Both the position numbers and the translations under genes were made by a program. 39,931 nucleotides of DNA from Alectoria sarmentosa. Its lineage: Eukaryota; Ascomycota; Lecanoromycetes; Lecanorales; Parmeliaceae. Location of the stretch: assembly GCA_009733775.1 (NCBI GenBank), contig WOGZ01000302.1, positions 1-39,931 of the forward strand, written 5' to 3'. This document shows, piece after piece, positions 1-12,092 of this stretch (its first letter is position 1; every line of letters begins with the position of its first letter). Under the pieces are notes generated by a model. It had not been told where the DNA came from, did not search any database, and was given only the letters and a program-made list of their open reading frames with translations.

Positions 1-864
1 AAAAAAGACGATTGAATTTAATAAAACGAATTTATATAAAATATTTATAAAAAATCAATTTAATAAATCTAAAGAAATAAAAATAAAAAAATTTATAAAA
101 AAAGATTAATATAATTCGTGTTAAGTCTTTTTGATTATTAATTCGTCAAACGAAATTATTATTATTATCTCGATTAATAAAAAAATTTGTATTAAATAAA
201 ATATTTATAATAAATATATTACTATATTATGATTATTTATTTAAAAAAAAAAAAAAAAAAAAAAAACGCAAAAATGTATAAGCGAGATGTTAATATAAAA
301 TATTATATTTAACATTATTTTAAACTTTAATTAAAACGTTTCTCACTTCGAGCATATTTAATAAATTATTTATATTATTTTTTTAATCAATAACGATTTT
401 ATTTAAAATAAAACGATGATAAATAGATAAATTATAATGTTGCGAATTTTTATGCAATAACTTATAACCTCGTATAATTAAACCGATTTTTAATTTTTCA
501 AATATTATTTAAAAAACAATAATGTAAAAATTAATGTTTTTAAAAAAAAAACGATAAAATTATTATTTAATATTGTTATAATAATCATATTTAACATAGT
601 TAATACGAAAAACGCGATCGAAAATAAATTATATCGTGTTATAAATTGTTTTTAAATGTTATTTATAATATAAATTTACTTGAAAATCGATTTTTCGTTT
701 TTTAAAGACGTTAAATCGAGTAGATAAATGATAATCGCGCTTTATATCTTACACGTGAATAAAATTATCAAATAATTAATAATAATTTCTTATAAAATTA
801 TCGAAACGACGTTATTATATTAAATGTTATAAACGCGATATTTCTTACACTCATCAATCAAAAT
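1..864. other. AT-rich, RIP-like DNA without recognisable features
   Basis: Almost pure A/T with scattered CpG. No open frame of useful length and no repeat partner that I could find in the window. A run of about 26 A residues lies near 241-266. It is most likely decayed transposon sequence, but I could not assign it to a family. Confidence 0.5.
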
Positions 865-3112
865 TATGATATTAAATTTCAAAAAATATAAAATGCTATT
901 AATATCACGCTCGCTAAAATTAATGAAATTAATAAAATTATTTATATATATTTTAATATCTTTTTAAATACTTTTTCATTCTCGTTTTAATTATTATTTA
1001 ATTTATTATTTTATAAGATATTTATTTTAAATATAATAATTTTAATTTTATTGCTATTATAACATTATTTAAAAATTTTATCTTTAAACGACGTCGCATT
1101 ACATCGATCGTAAATTTAATTTATAAAATTGAAATTATATCGCGAAAACTTTATAATATATAAATAACGCGCAATATAATTTATCAACTTTATTAAAAAT
1201 TAAATAATTTAAATAATTTAAAAAAAAAAGACTAAAAGACGAACTATTAAAGAAATTAATATTAACGAAATTTATTAATAAATTTTATAATAGAGAATCT
1301 TTTACTGCGTGATTTACTTTTAAATAGTTTTTTATATTAATTAAAACATTTATCGATTATTTAAAAATATAAAATACGCGTCGTTAAAGAAAATAAAAAA
1401 TAAAAGATGAAATAAAGAAAAAAAAACGCGTTAACTTGAAAAAACGACGATTATAAAAAAAAATCTGTTTTAACTCTTTTAAAAGATCTTTTATCGCGAT
1501 TAAATATAATAATAATTAATCTTTTAATAATAATTAATGTTTTGTTTCGATTGCTGGCGAAAAAAAACTCGTTTAAAAAACGACGTTTATACGCTTTAAT
1601 AAAGGTCTTGAAAGAAAATTAAAAAACGATTATAATATTTAAAATTCTTGATAATATAAAAACGAGACGTATTAATAATAAATGTATTTATATTCACAAT
1701 TAATTGAACGTTTAATTAAACAATAAAAATATTACGCGTAACTTCGCACTCACCAAATAAGTAAATAAAATAAAATAAAAATTAATTAATTTCGAATAGG
1801 TTTCGTAAGACTTTAAAGTTGAATATTTAAAAATTTATTTATTTTATAAAAATTGAATCAAATATCGATATTTTTACGTCGTTGAAAAACGCACACCGAA
1901 CTATATAATTTATCAAATTATGAAAAAAATTAATATATATAAAGAAATAAAATTAAGTTAAGTTAAAAAAGCTAAATTTTATATATATAATTAATTATAA
2001 AATTTATATTATTACGCTTTTCGATTAACGCTCGAATAACGACTTTTAAATTTCTCGAGCGCCTTTATTAAATATTTATATATATAAATTTTAAACTTTA
2101 TAATCTTTATCTTTTTAAAAATATAATATTCTCATAATTTCGTAAATTGTAAAACATGTTTTACGCTTTTCAATAATGCAAAAATCATGAAATTCGATTT
2201 ATTATTCGTTAAATCAATAAATATTCAAATATCGATCTTAAAATCGTATTAAATCTATTCGAGACGATTAATATTTTTTCGATTTATTTCTTTATCTGCG
2301 AAAACGCGTATAATCGTGATTTTTTTATTAATTTATCAATTCATCATTAATATAAATATATTTAATTTTAATATCTTTCGTTTAAACGTTATTAAACGTT
2401 TAAAATACGTACATTTTTTTTATTTTTCTTTTAAAATCTTTATTACTTCTCTTAAAAGATTTTTTATAAAGTTTATTATTATTAACAATCGAAATCGAAA
2501 ACGAGTTTAACAATCATTTTTTATTATTTATAAACGCGTAAAAAGACCTTTAAAAAGATTTCGAATGAATTTCTCGTTTTCACAATCGTTTTTTTAAAAC
2601 GCGTCTTTTTTTTTTATCTCGCTTTTTATTTTATTTTCGCTTAATAACGCGTATTTTACATTTTTAAACGATTAAAAAATGTTTTAATTAATATAAATAA
2701 TTCTCTATTACGAGATTTATTAATAAACTTTTTTAATATCGATTTTTTTAATAATTCGCCTTTCAATCCTTTTTTAAAATTATTCAATTTATTTAATTTT
2801 TAATAAAGTTAATAAATTATATTGCGCGTTATTAATACATTATAAAAATTTTGCGATATAATTTCGATTTTATAAATTAAATTTGCGATTAATATAATGT
2901 TACGTTATTTTAAAATGAGATATTAAAATAATATTATAAAAATAATAATATCGAAATCGTTATTTTTGAAATAAACGTTTTATAAAATGAAAATAAAAAT
3001 AACGATCAAAATAAAAACGAATCGCATTATAAAATTAAAATAAATATAAATGTTTTCATTAATTTTAGCGACTTTACATTAATAACATTTTACATTTTTT
3101 AAAATTTAACAT
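865..3112. repeat. Long inverted repeat, arms ~1.05-1.1 kb, spacer ~80 bp
   Basis: The left arm (about 865-1,985) is the reverse complement of the right arm (about 2,075-3,112). Matching anchors include the segment containing GCTCGCTAAAATTAATG near 909 against CATTAATTTTAGCGA near 3,057; the block around 1,130-1,210 against 2,795-2,880 (both hold ACGCGCAATATAATTTAT or its complement); 1,320-1,400 against 2,640-2,710; and 1,885-1,925 against 2,115-2,175. Indels shift the register by about 70 bp from end to end. Both arms are saturated with RIP-type changes and encode nothing recognisable. The right arm stops 3 bp before the Gypsy LTR begins. It may be a fold-back or long-TIR DNA element, or two abutting inverted copies of one repeat. 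Confidence 0.7.
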
Positions 3113-3115
3113 TAT

Positions 3116-3310
3116 TGTTATAAGTAAACACTTATTTTATCGAGGTATTTATCTCGCTTAATAATAATATTTATTAAATAAGTATTTTATCAAACTTATA
3201 ACTTAATAAAATTATATATAATTAATTTTGTTAGAAAAAATCAATTTATCTTATACACAATTATTAATTATAAACGTTTATTATCACGTTCGTAATAAAT
3301 GATAATAACA
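3116..3310 (+). repeat. 5' LTR of the Gypsy element (195 bp)
   Basis: Starts TGTTATAAG and ends GATAATAACA, so the termini are short inverted repeats (TGTTAT/ATAACA) as expected of an LTR. The body matches 10,004-10,190 in direct orientation, for example ACTTATTTTATCG, then TATCTCGCTTAATAATAATA, then TTAATTATAAACGTTTATTA. Confidence 0.8.
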
Positions 3311-6300
3311 TTAAATTTGCTTATTAAAGCATTAATTTCCCAATATCAGTTTTAATACGCATCGATTTAATAACATCAATTGTTTTATAATAGCATTAAT
3401 TTATTAATATTAATTATCTATTCTCAATTTTTATTATAAGTTCATTTATTTTCAAATTATTTTCATTATTAAAACATTGTTCGATAATTTAATTATCTCG
3501 ATAATTTCTCGTAACGTCGTCGTTCAAGTCTGACAATTACGAAATTTTCTTATTTTCGATCATTAATCAAACAATCTCATCGATTAAATCTCTCGATTAA
3601 TTATAAATCGTTTTACGAAAAATTCTTTTAAGCTTGTTAAAATAATTACGTTAACATTTTTTGTTATTATAATAACAAAAAATTGACGAGCACGTTTTTG
3701 TTTCTTCTCACTTAATTCTTTTATTAAATTATATTAAACGTAATTAAAAGATTGAATTGTTAATCGAGTCTCATTTAAAATAACAATTCGTATTTTTCAA
3801 GCGATCATAATACAATTACGTCGTCTTTTCGAAAATTCGTTTTTTATAAATATTACGTTTTATATCTCGTTAATTGTTACTTTTAAATTTACGACGTCAA
3901 ATTGAAATAATTTCGAAATTATTATAAAAGCAATTTTTATCTTTATAATTGAAATTATACGAAATATATTTAAATCGTTTACGTCTTTTTTCGTTATAAT
4001 TGTTAATTTTTTAAAAGTATAGCGAAACGAGATAATTTTTATTATAACACAAATTATCATTATTATTAATTAAAATGTTTTATAAATTTAAGCTCGTATT
4101 GTTATAAAAATAAGACTTTCATAATTTCGAACATAAAATATCGATTATTTTAATTCAAATTCTTAAATTGTTTTGATAAAAATTAAGAATATTTATAATA
4201 TTTATTATAATGTTTTTAATTTCATTAATTGATTATATATTAAAATAATACTTATAAACGCAATAATGTTTCGCTAAAACGTCGAAATTTGTTTTTTAAA
4301 AATTATCGACGATTAATATATAAATCAATCTATTTACATTAATAAAATTAATTTATAAAATGATTTTGACGACGTTAAAAAATAATATAATGCATTAAAA
4401 GCGAGATTTCGTGATTCGTTAAAAAAATCACTTATTTTGTTAAAAACAATTCGTTATATTATTAAAGATGCTCGTAATAAAAAAGATTTTATAAATTACG
4501 TTTTTAACATCGTTTTTAATGACAAAAACGTTAATAGTATTATTATCGATATCGTATAAATGCTTTTCGTTTACGAGCACATAAATAACGAATTAAAAAA
4601 AGATCTTTTTAAATTTATAAAAACATTTACGATATTTAATTTATTCGAGAAATTACGTTATTAAAAGAATATTTAATTTAATATTTATAAAAAAGATTAT
4701 AAAGTAAGGTTTTTAACAATTTTTTTTTAATTATTAAGAAAAGGGTAAATAATAAGATTAATATGCTAATAATTCTTTTTATATTTTCAATTTTTAACGT
4801 TTTTACGATAACAACGAATTCGAAAATTATAATAAATTCGCAAAACCTTATTTTGATAACTCGAATTTTTATCGATTTTTCGTTTTTTATGATAATATTA
4901 ATTATTAAAACAATAACAACAATTAATAATAACAATAGCAGCAATTATAAATTACTTAAAAACAATAACGTTCGTTATTTAAAATTCATCAACCTTTACA
5001 AATCATTAGCGAAAACGCAAACGAATCTTTCAAATAAAATTAACTTCGTTAATAAAACGCAAACATTTACGATAATAATAAAAATTCGTTCAAATTTTAC
5101 AATAACAAATTTTAACGACGATCGTTAATTAAAATATATTAATATAATATCGAAGTTCAAAAAAACGAATTATCGATAAATGAACAAATCGAATATAATG
5201 TTTACGAAAATGTCTTTTATAAAAATATCTTTTAATAAAAAATGAAATTTTATAATTATATTTATGTTAACGAAAAAGCACAAAAAATGAATTTCGTAAA
5301 AACACATTTTTTTATAAAACTCGTATATTTTTATCGTTGTCGATTTTATAACGTTAATTTCGAATTTAACAATTAATTATATAAGCATTTTCGCATTATA
5401 TATAATAAATTTAAATTTTTAATTACGATAAAAGATGTTATCGTTATAAATTTTAAAGTTGTTAACAAATTCGCAATAATTATTATAATTATTATTTTAA
5501 TTATAATTATTTTATTCACGATAATAACTTTTTATACTTCGAAAGTCGTGTATTTAAATGTTATAAATGTTATAACAAAAAGATATATCTTTCGAAAATA
5601 TCGCTTTATTATAATTTTGATAATATTTATTTTAATCGAATAAAATTACGAGCTTTATTTCGATATAAGATGTATTATAAATTTCATTAATAAAAACTTC
5701 TTATTTAAAGTCATTTTAAACATCGTCGTTAAAAAGATATCGATATTTATAATTATAAAAAACATTAACGTTAATATATATAATGTTAACGAATATATTA
5801 AATTATAAATTTATTTATTTAATAAAAATAACATAATTAAAATAGAAAAAAAAATTATATCGTCGATAATTTTATTATTAAAGCATTTATCGATATTAAC
5901 ATTATAAAGTTAAAAGATATAATTTTCGATATAAAAAATAATGTTATAATTATCGAATTATATAAAAATATTTAAATTTTTCTTATTTTTGTTAATTAAC
6001 GTTTTTTAATTCGAGTTACGATTTTTAATAATAATCAAAAAAAGTTAACGATTTCTTCACATTTTAACGTTATAGTTTTTATTATCGATTTTAAAAATCG
6101 ATTTTTCAAGTTATCAAATAACCGCGATTTCTTTTTCAAATTATAAAAGTTTGATATTTTATTAATTTATGCTCATATCATTAATTATAATATATTAAAA
6201 ATCTTCGTTAAAAATAATGTTAATTATATTATAAATTTATCACGCAAAATTAGATTAAAAATAATTATCGATTATAAAATAGCGAAATGTTATATTATAG

Positions 6301-6549
6301 ATTTTTTTGAGCATAATTTTATTATAAAAGTATTAAAGCGTTCGTTTAATTGAATTAAATCGAATTTATATAAATTTATAATTATAGCGATAACATTTAT
6401 TGTCGTTATGATTTTTGTTATCGAAAAAGAAGTGTATATTATAAAAGTCACGTTATATAATACGTCTAAAATAAGATTTTCGATATTTGTTATAATAAAC
6501 GAATTTTTTTTTATGATAAAATATAAAAAATGTTAAAAACGTATTTATA

Positions 6550-7900
6550 TTAAAGTGAATAAATATTTCGTTATTTGATAATTAACGAAAATTTTACAAA
6601 TTAAATTAAGCACGTATTTATTCGCTTACTTAAAAGAATAAAAATATTATAAATAAAAAATTCGATAAATTACACGTTTAAGATCGTATAAAATAAATTA
6701 TTACGATAACATTTTTTTTTTTTTCATATTTTGTGATTTAAAAGATAATTTTAAAAAATCGTAAAGATTATATAATAATAAACATTTATAATATGAAACG
6801 TTTATCTCGTATTTTCGTAAACGAATATTTTTATTACGATAAAAAATGTTAAGTTTATATTCACGATTAACGTTATTAATTTTTTTTATTAATGATAAAT
6901 AAATTTAATATATCGATATTATTTTATTATATCGTCACATTATAATCAAAAATCATTTACAATATCAATTATAAATTATCGTAATTTTTCGACGTATATA
7001 CAAAAAATGATAGATAAAACATTACGATCGTATCGTCATTTTTATTATATTTATATTAATAATATCGTAATCTTTTTTACGTCGCTAAAAAAGCATTTAA
7101 CACATTTTCATTTTGTCTTTTTAACATTTAAAAAAATAAACATTTATTTATCGTTATAAAAATTATTTTTTAATTATTTTTTTGTTTAATTATTGAATTA
7201 AAAGGTTAATGCTTTGAAATTAATAATAATAATAAAAAAATTATCGTTATAGCGAACCTTTTCTTCTCAAAAACTCTCGCTCAATTCGAAAAATATTTCG
7301 ATTTTATAAAATATTTTAAATAATATATAACATATTATGTTAAAATAATAAAGTTTTTTTAATTATGAAAAACGTTTTTAAATAAATTTAATCGAGACTT
7401 ATAAGGCAATACACGCAAAAAATTGATTAATAACACGTATTTAATAATGTTTATTGTCAAAGAATTAAACGCTTTTTATTAATTATAAAAGACGTTTATC
7501 TCATTTACGATTCTTTATTATTTTGATAATAAACGATAATTTTATATAAATCTTAATAATAATAAAGAATTCGATTATAAAGCGCATATTTATCATTTTT
7601 TCGACGATGAAGAATTCATTATTTAAATAACGAATTCGTTAAAGTAAAAGTTTTAATAATTAATTTTATTCTTTAATCGATTGTTTATAAACGTTGAAAT
7701 TCGTTATTGATTTATGAAATTGAAAATCGTTAATATAATATAAGTTATTAAAAAGATTCGTCATATAATCGAAATAATAATATATATTATTATTATTTAT
7801 ATAAATTATTCGATAATAATAACGATCGTTAAATAGATAAATTTTAATATTACCTCGATTCAGAAACTCAATTTACGATTAATTCGTATTTCAAAATATT
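6550..7900 (+). pseudogene. Decayed Gypsy reverse transcriptase and RNase H
   Basis: Read in one plus-strand frame, the segment gives a Gypsy RT palm with the catalytic box as Tyr-Ile-Asn-Asn at 7,052-7,063, where functional enzymes have Tyr-x-Asp-Asp; both Asp-to-Asn changes fit G-to-A mutation. It is followed by the usual IVIF, a KKHLTHFHFVF stretch and the KINIYLS segment. Farther on, near 7,655-7,770, the frame gives ILFFNRLF..NVEIRY, a stop at the expected Trp, and KKIRHIIE. That is the RNase H region of fungal Gypsy elements. Several stops interrupt the frame. The enzymes would copy element RNA into cDNA; this copy cannot. Confidence 0.75.
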
Positions 7901-8649
7901 TATAACGTTTTCGTTTAAATGTTTATTATAAATTAAAAAAAACGAATATAATTTTTAACGCGTTATTAAAATTAATAAGTCGTAAATATCGCGTCGAAAC
8001 GAACGAATTTATCGAATAAATTAAATGTTTTTTTGTTACTCTCGTGATTATAAGTTTTATTTTTCGATAATAACTTTTAAATAATTATTAAAAATCTCGT
8101 TAAATACGAATGTTAATTTTTATACGAAAAAACGTAGCTTTGAAAAAAAAAAATTATAATTATGTTATATAAAATAATCGATAATCTATTTTATTTCGAT
8201 AATAATAAATGAAATTTACGATTTTATATATTAATTGCTATAAAAATCGAGGTTTTCAAATTAACACACGATGAAATAAAATATCTTAATAACGATTATA
8301 TATATAAACGATTTATTAAAAAAATTTACATTTTCAATATGATAACGAAATTTCATAAATTTATTCGATATTGTTTTTATTATTAACTAAATCAAATCTC
8401 GCGTTATAAGTCGTATAATTTTTTATAATCAATTTTCTCATTTGTTAAATCATTTTATACGTTGATTATTGATTTTATTTTAACATTTTCGAAGTTATTA
8501 TCGTTGTTAAACGAATGCGATTGTATTTTATTAATAATCGATAAATTTTCTAAAATTATTATTTTTATTCTTGATAAAATCATATAAAATATTAATAAAT
8601 AAATAATTAAGCTTTTAAATCGTTTAATAAAAATTAATTAAGATTTATT

Positions 8650-9810
8650 ATAAGCGTTGATTTTCGATAAAGATAAGAAATTTGTGATTGAATTATGAAA
8701 ATATATTTTTATTTTTATGAAAATCGATTTGTTATACTCGATGATATAATATTCTTAAATCGACGACGTTTTAAAACGATCAAATTAAACGATCGAGATA
8801 ATTCTTCGTTATTATATCGTCGTTCTCGACGATATAAAGTTATAATTTATCATTTTCTTAAAAATATCGACGATATTAAATAATTTTATAGAGTATAATT
8901 TTATAACTCGAACGCTTATTTAAATTATATACGATTTTCGTATTTATAAAACATTTGATTTATTACGAATTGAGAATTTCGATTCAATTATTTTAAAGGC
9001 AAAAGTTATTACGATAACAATTTATTTTATTATTATTAAAAGTGCAATCAAAAACGATGTTTTAATTAATCGACGCAGAATATCGTCGTTTAAAGTAATT
9101 ATTTTTATTATGTCGTTAACTTTTCATTAAATTATTACATTTATAAAAACAATTTTCTTTAATAAGAAATTAACTTTTCAATCGTCTTTTATTACGAAAA
9201 CACTTTTTAACGAAACGCTTAAAATACGTTTTATTACATTTTGTATCGTTATTATAAACGAATATCGATCGATTTATATCGATATTAAAAACGTTATAGT
9301 CTTTACTTTTTTTAAAATAAAGAACGTTTATAACTCGCGATATTAATTTATGTTTTTCAAAATAAAAATCTCGTCAATTTGCGATTTTATAAAAAATATA
9401 AAATTTTTATTATCACGTTTAAGAAAATAAGATTATAATTAATAAAATTATTTAAGATTTTTAAACGAATTGAAGATTTTGTTTATCGATTAAAATTGTT
9501 TATTAATATACAAATTTATAACGTGATTTTTATAGCGCATTTAAAATTAATTATCGATTTTATTAAAGATTTATATCGACGACGTCGCTTATTAATCTTT
9601 ATTATAATAATTAACGATGAAAAAAAATATGAAATCGAAAAGTTGTTAAAAAAGCGAATTTTTAAGCGAAAACGTAAATGATTTATATAATATTTAATAC
9701 GATAATTAAATTATAATTCGAAAACAAATATATAAAAATCGAAATAAAAACTTTTACGATATATTAAAAAAACGATAAAAGAATATAACGTCGCTAATAA
9801 CAATGTTGCT
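8650..9810 (+). pseudogene. Decayed Gypsy integrase C-terminus and chromodomain
   Basis: The clearest part is 9,478-9,810. The frame reads FVYRLKLFINIQIYNVIFIA, then HLKL, the linker DLYRRRR, and DEKKYEIEKLLKKR. This is the arrangement of a Gypsy integrase tail (peptide leading to VSxAHLxP) joined to a chromodomain with its EYEIEKLL start. The chromodomain continues past the stop near 9,680 with stops where conserved Trp/Gln are expected. Chromodomains in such elements target integration to heterochromatin. The upstream part (8,650-9,470) should hold the integrase core, but I could not place the DDE residues with confidence. Confidence 0.7.
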
Positions 9811-10003
9811 TTCTTTATTATTTTACGATTATAATTGCGAAAGAAATTTCTTTATTATAATATAAAAAGTTTTCGCTGAGAAGTTTATTTATCGAACTTG
9901 TTTATTTATCGAATATATTTATTTATTAAATTTGTTTATTTATTAAACGTGTTTTTATAAAAGTGCACATTAAAACGATACTTTTGTTTTTATTAATAAC
10001 ATT

Positions 10004-10190
10004 TATTATAAATAAATACTTATTTTATCGAAATACTTATCTCGCTTAATAATAATATTTATTAAATAAATATTTTATTAAGTTTATAATTTGATAAAAT
10101 TATATATAACTAATTTTATTAAAAAGAATTAATTTATTTTATATATAATTATTAATTATAAACGTTTATTATCACGTTTATAATAAAGAC
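10004..10190 (+). repeat. 3' LTR of the Gypsy element
   Basis: A direct, RIP-diverged copy of 3,116-3,310. TGTTATAAG has become TATTATAAA, and the body keeps ACTTATTTTATCGA and TATCTCGCTTAATAATAATA. Similarity is clear up to about 10,188; the last ~10 bp do not match the 5' LTR, so the exact end and target duplication are unresolved. Confidence 0.75.
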
Positions 10191-10356
10191 GTTATTTTTT
10201 AATTAAAACTTTTTTATAAATTTTGCATTTATTATATTAATATTAAAAATCGTCTTTCGCTTATTTATCGTTTTTATAAAAAATGAAAAAATGTATAATA
10301 AAAATTATATAAAATTATTTATTATTTATTCAAATTTATATATATGTAGATTTTCT

Positions 10357-10635
10357 ATGAAGCCTGTTGCAGCTATACCCTTTCAAGGCCAAGACACTAA
10401 ACTACATAAGGCTACTGCTAAAGGCTTCGCGCCTTCCCTCGTTCCAACTGTAAGTGCAAGGGCTTTACGAGTATCAGTGAGGATTCGTCCGAGATCTCGT
10501 TTCTGCTAGTTGAAAACTATGATTATGAACACTCCTTATGGGTTTCGAATCATAAGGGAATTTTTGGATATCCCATTTGTCTTTGACAAAACTGACATTT
10601 TTCCATTGCTGTCCGTCCTTCATGGATGGCCGTGA
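10357..10635 (+). pseudogene. Possible remnant of a protein-coding gene at the island edge
   Basis: Normal base composition begins at about 10,350. A reading frame from ATG 10,357 (MKPVAAIPFQGQ...) meets a consensus fungal donor GTAAGT at 10,450. Splicing to the CTGCTAG acceptor ending at 10,509 joins it in frame to a second block (10,510-10,635) with a protein-like FRIIREFLDIPFVFDK segment and a TGA stop at 10,633-10,635. The product would be only 72 aa. The frame stays open upstream into RIP-type AT sequence, so this may be the 3' end of a gene whose 5' part was lost at the repeat boundary. I do not recognise the family. The splice model is inference and the fragment may be non-functional. 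Confidence 0.3.
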
Positions 10636-10974
10636 AGAAGAGATTAGCAGTCGAGCAATCATGGAAAAACTGTGGAGACTGCGTAGGCTCAATCAATACC
10701 GTACACAGCATTTTTAGGTAGTCAGTACGAGTGCAATAATGTACTGAGGCAAGATAGAAAATCCCAACTCTGTGTCTTTTTCATCAGAAAGTGGAGTGGA
10801 AGCGGTCACCATACAGTTTACTGCGCACGATACCTCAAACAGGTGCGAAATCGAGCAAGTATCCGCTTGAGACTGCAAATTTTTCTACAGCTTGCCAATC
10901 TTCCCGTCTCGACTGAAAGCACAATCACGCCAGTAGAAGTCGCACACGCGGCAGATATCAAATAGCTCTGCAAC
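10636..10974. other. Intergenic DNA upstream of the reductase gene
   Basis: Normal-composition sequence with no convincing coding region. It presumably contains the promoter of the reductase gene; I see no clear TATA box. A short open frame (MDGREEEISS...) at about 10,624-10,719 is probably chance or part of the decayed upstream gene. Confidence 0.4.
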
Positions 10975-12092
10975 ATGGCTAAGACTGCACTGGTCACCGG
11001 TGCCACCGGATTTCTTGGACGTCAAGTATTAATCAGTTTCAAATCGGCAGGATTTCAGGTCGTGGGAACAGGATATACCAGAGCTAACCCTCCTATCATC
11101 CTCAAAACCAATCTTCTTGATTCGGCGGAGATCTCGTCCGTGTTAGAAGAAGTCAAGTGGGCACTTCCCCTCCCGTGCCTCGAGGTTGAATGTTAAGGAG
11201 CCGGACTAACGGCCTGGGTCCAGACCAGACGTGGTAGTACACTGTAATTTGACCCCTGTCCCAGTCGCTCTTTCCATGTACCTGCTCACTCATTGCCAAC
11301 AGGTGCTGCAAACCGATTTCCCGAAAAATGTGACGCCAATCCAGACGAAGCCAAAAAAATCAATGTTGAGGCTTCCAAGCTTCTTGCTCACGCGACATCG
11401 TCAAAGAACGTCTTGCTCATCTACATCTCTACCGATTACGTATTCCCAGGCAAGCCGGGAGACGCTCCTTACGAGGCCGATTCATCACCAGATCCTACGA
11501 ATCTATACGGACAAACAAAGCTCGATGGAGAGCGGGCAATATTGGAGGAGACGGAGAAATCTGGTCTCGGCGTCGTATTGCGTGTGCCCGTACTGTACGG
11601 TAAGGCGGAAGAGTCCAAAGAGAGCGCTGTGAATGTCTTGATGGACGTAATGTGGAAATCACAGGGAAAAGAGTCAAGGACAAAGATAGATGACTGGGCA
11701 AAACGCTACCCCACGAACATTGAAGACGTAGCCCGGGTGTGCGTTGATACGGCTACAAGATACCTAGCTGACGAGCAGCATCATCGACTGCCCAGAATCT
11801 TGCAGTTCTCTTCGGAGGACCGGTTCACTAAGTACGAAATTTGCGCACTGTTTGCGGAGATCATGGGTCTTTCACTTGATGGTATGGTCGAAGACAAAGC
11901 TGGGAACGACCCAAATGCGAGCGTGCAAAGACCCTACGACACTCATCTAACAAATCAAGCGCTGAAAGATATAGGGATCAGCATAGTGACTCAGGACTTC
12001 AAGGCGTGGTGGTTAGTAGCGGTGTGAGGTCTCTGAAGATTGGATGCTGACTAGGGTACAGGAGGTGGGAGACGAAAGCTTTCAGGAAGTGA
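10975..12092 (+). CDS. NAD(P)-binding reductase, MAT2B / dTDP-4-dehydrorhamnose reductase (RmlD) type
   Basis: Four exons: 10,975-11,156, 11,224-11,243, 11,303-12,011 and 12,062-12,092; 942 nt, 313 aa, stop at 12,090-12,092. Introns of 67, 59 and 50 bp are all GT-AG; the first has ACTAAC and the third CTGAC as likely branch points. The joins restore the family peptide VKPDVVVHCAANR and a C-terminus KAWWRWETKAFRK. The N-terminal Rossmann motif GATGFLG (G9, G12, G15) binds NAD(P). Catalytic-type residues are in STDYVF (Ser110-Thr111) and YGQTK (Tyr136, Lys140), so the extended-SDR active site looks intact. Members are the regulatory beta subunit of methionine adenosyltransferase or nucleotide-sugar 4-keto reductases; the sequence cannot decide between them. 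Length is normal for the family. The start sits in CAACATGGC, a good fungal context. The gene carries no RIP damage although RIP-mutated repeats begin about 0.6-1 kb away on both sides. Confidence 0.88.

Larger units (their letters stand above)
3116..10190 (+). mobile_element. RIP-inactivated Ty3/Gypsy LTR retrotransposon with chromodomain (~7.1 kb)
   Basis: Two same-orientation LTRs bound about 6.7 kb of internal sequence. Decayed pol domains run in the plus direction in the Gypsy order: RT (YINN near 7,052), RNase H (about 7,560-7,900), integrase C-terminus and chromodomain (about 9,480-9,810). Integrase after RT/RNase H separates Gypsy from Copia. In-frame stops sit at positions usually occupied by Trp or Gln, and acidic Asp codons are turned into Asn, as expected for RIP. 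No intact protein remains. The region 3,311-6,500 should hold gag and protease. A possible zinc knuckle (Cys-X2-Cys start) is near 5,560-5,600 and appears broken by an indel; gag is otherwise unrecognisable. Confidence 0.82.

Noticed and set aside
4678..5128. Overlapping open frames of 88-121 codons on both strands
   Set aside because: They lie inside the decayed Gypsy gag region and consist almost wholly of Ile/Leu/Lys/Asn/Phe. AT-rich DNA produces such frames by chance; no domain is visible.
8695..8883. 62-codon plus-strand frame considered as a small gene
   Set aside because: It falls in the integrase part of the decayed Gypsy element and has no independent start context or domain.
11495..11701. 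Antisense open frame within the reductase gene
   Set aside because: It overlaps exon 3 of the reductase, whose sense reading carries the catalytic Tyr-Lys motif.
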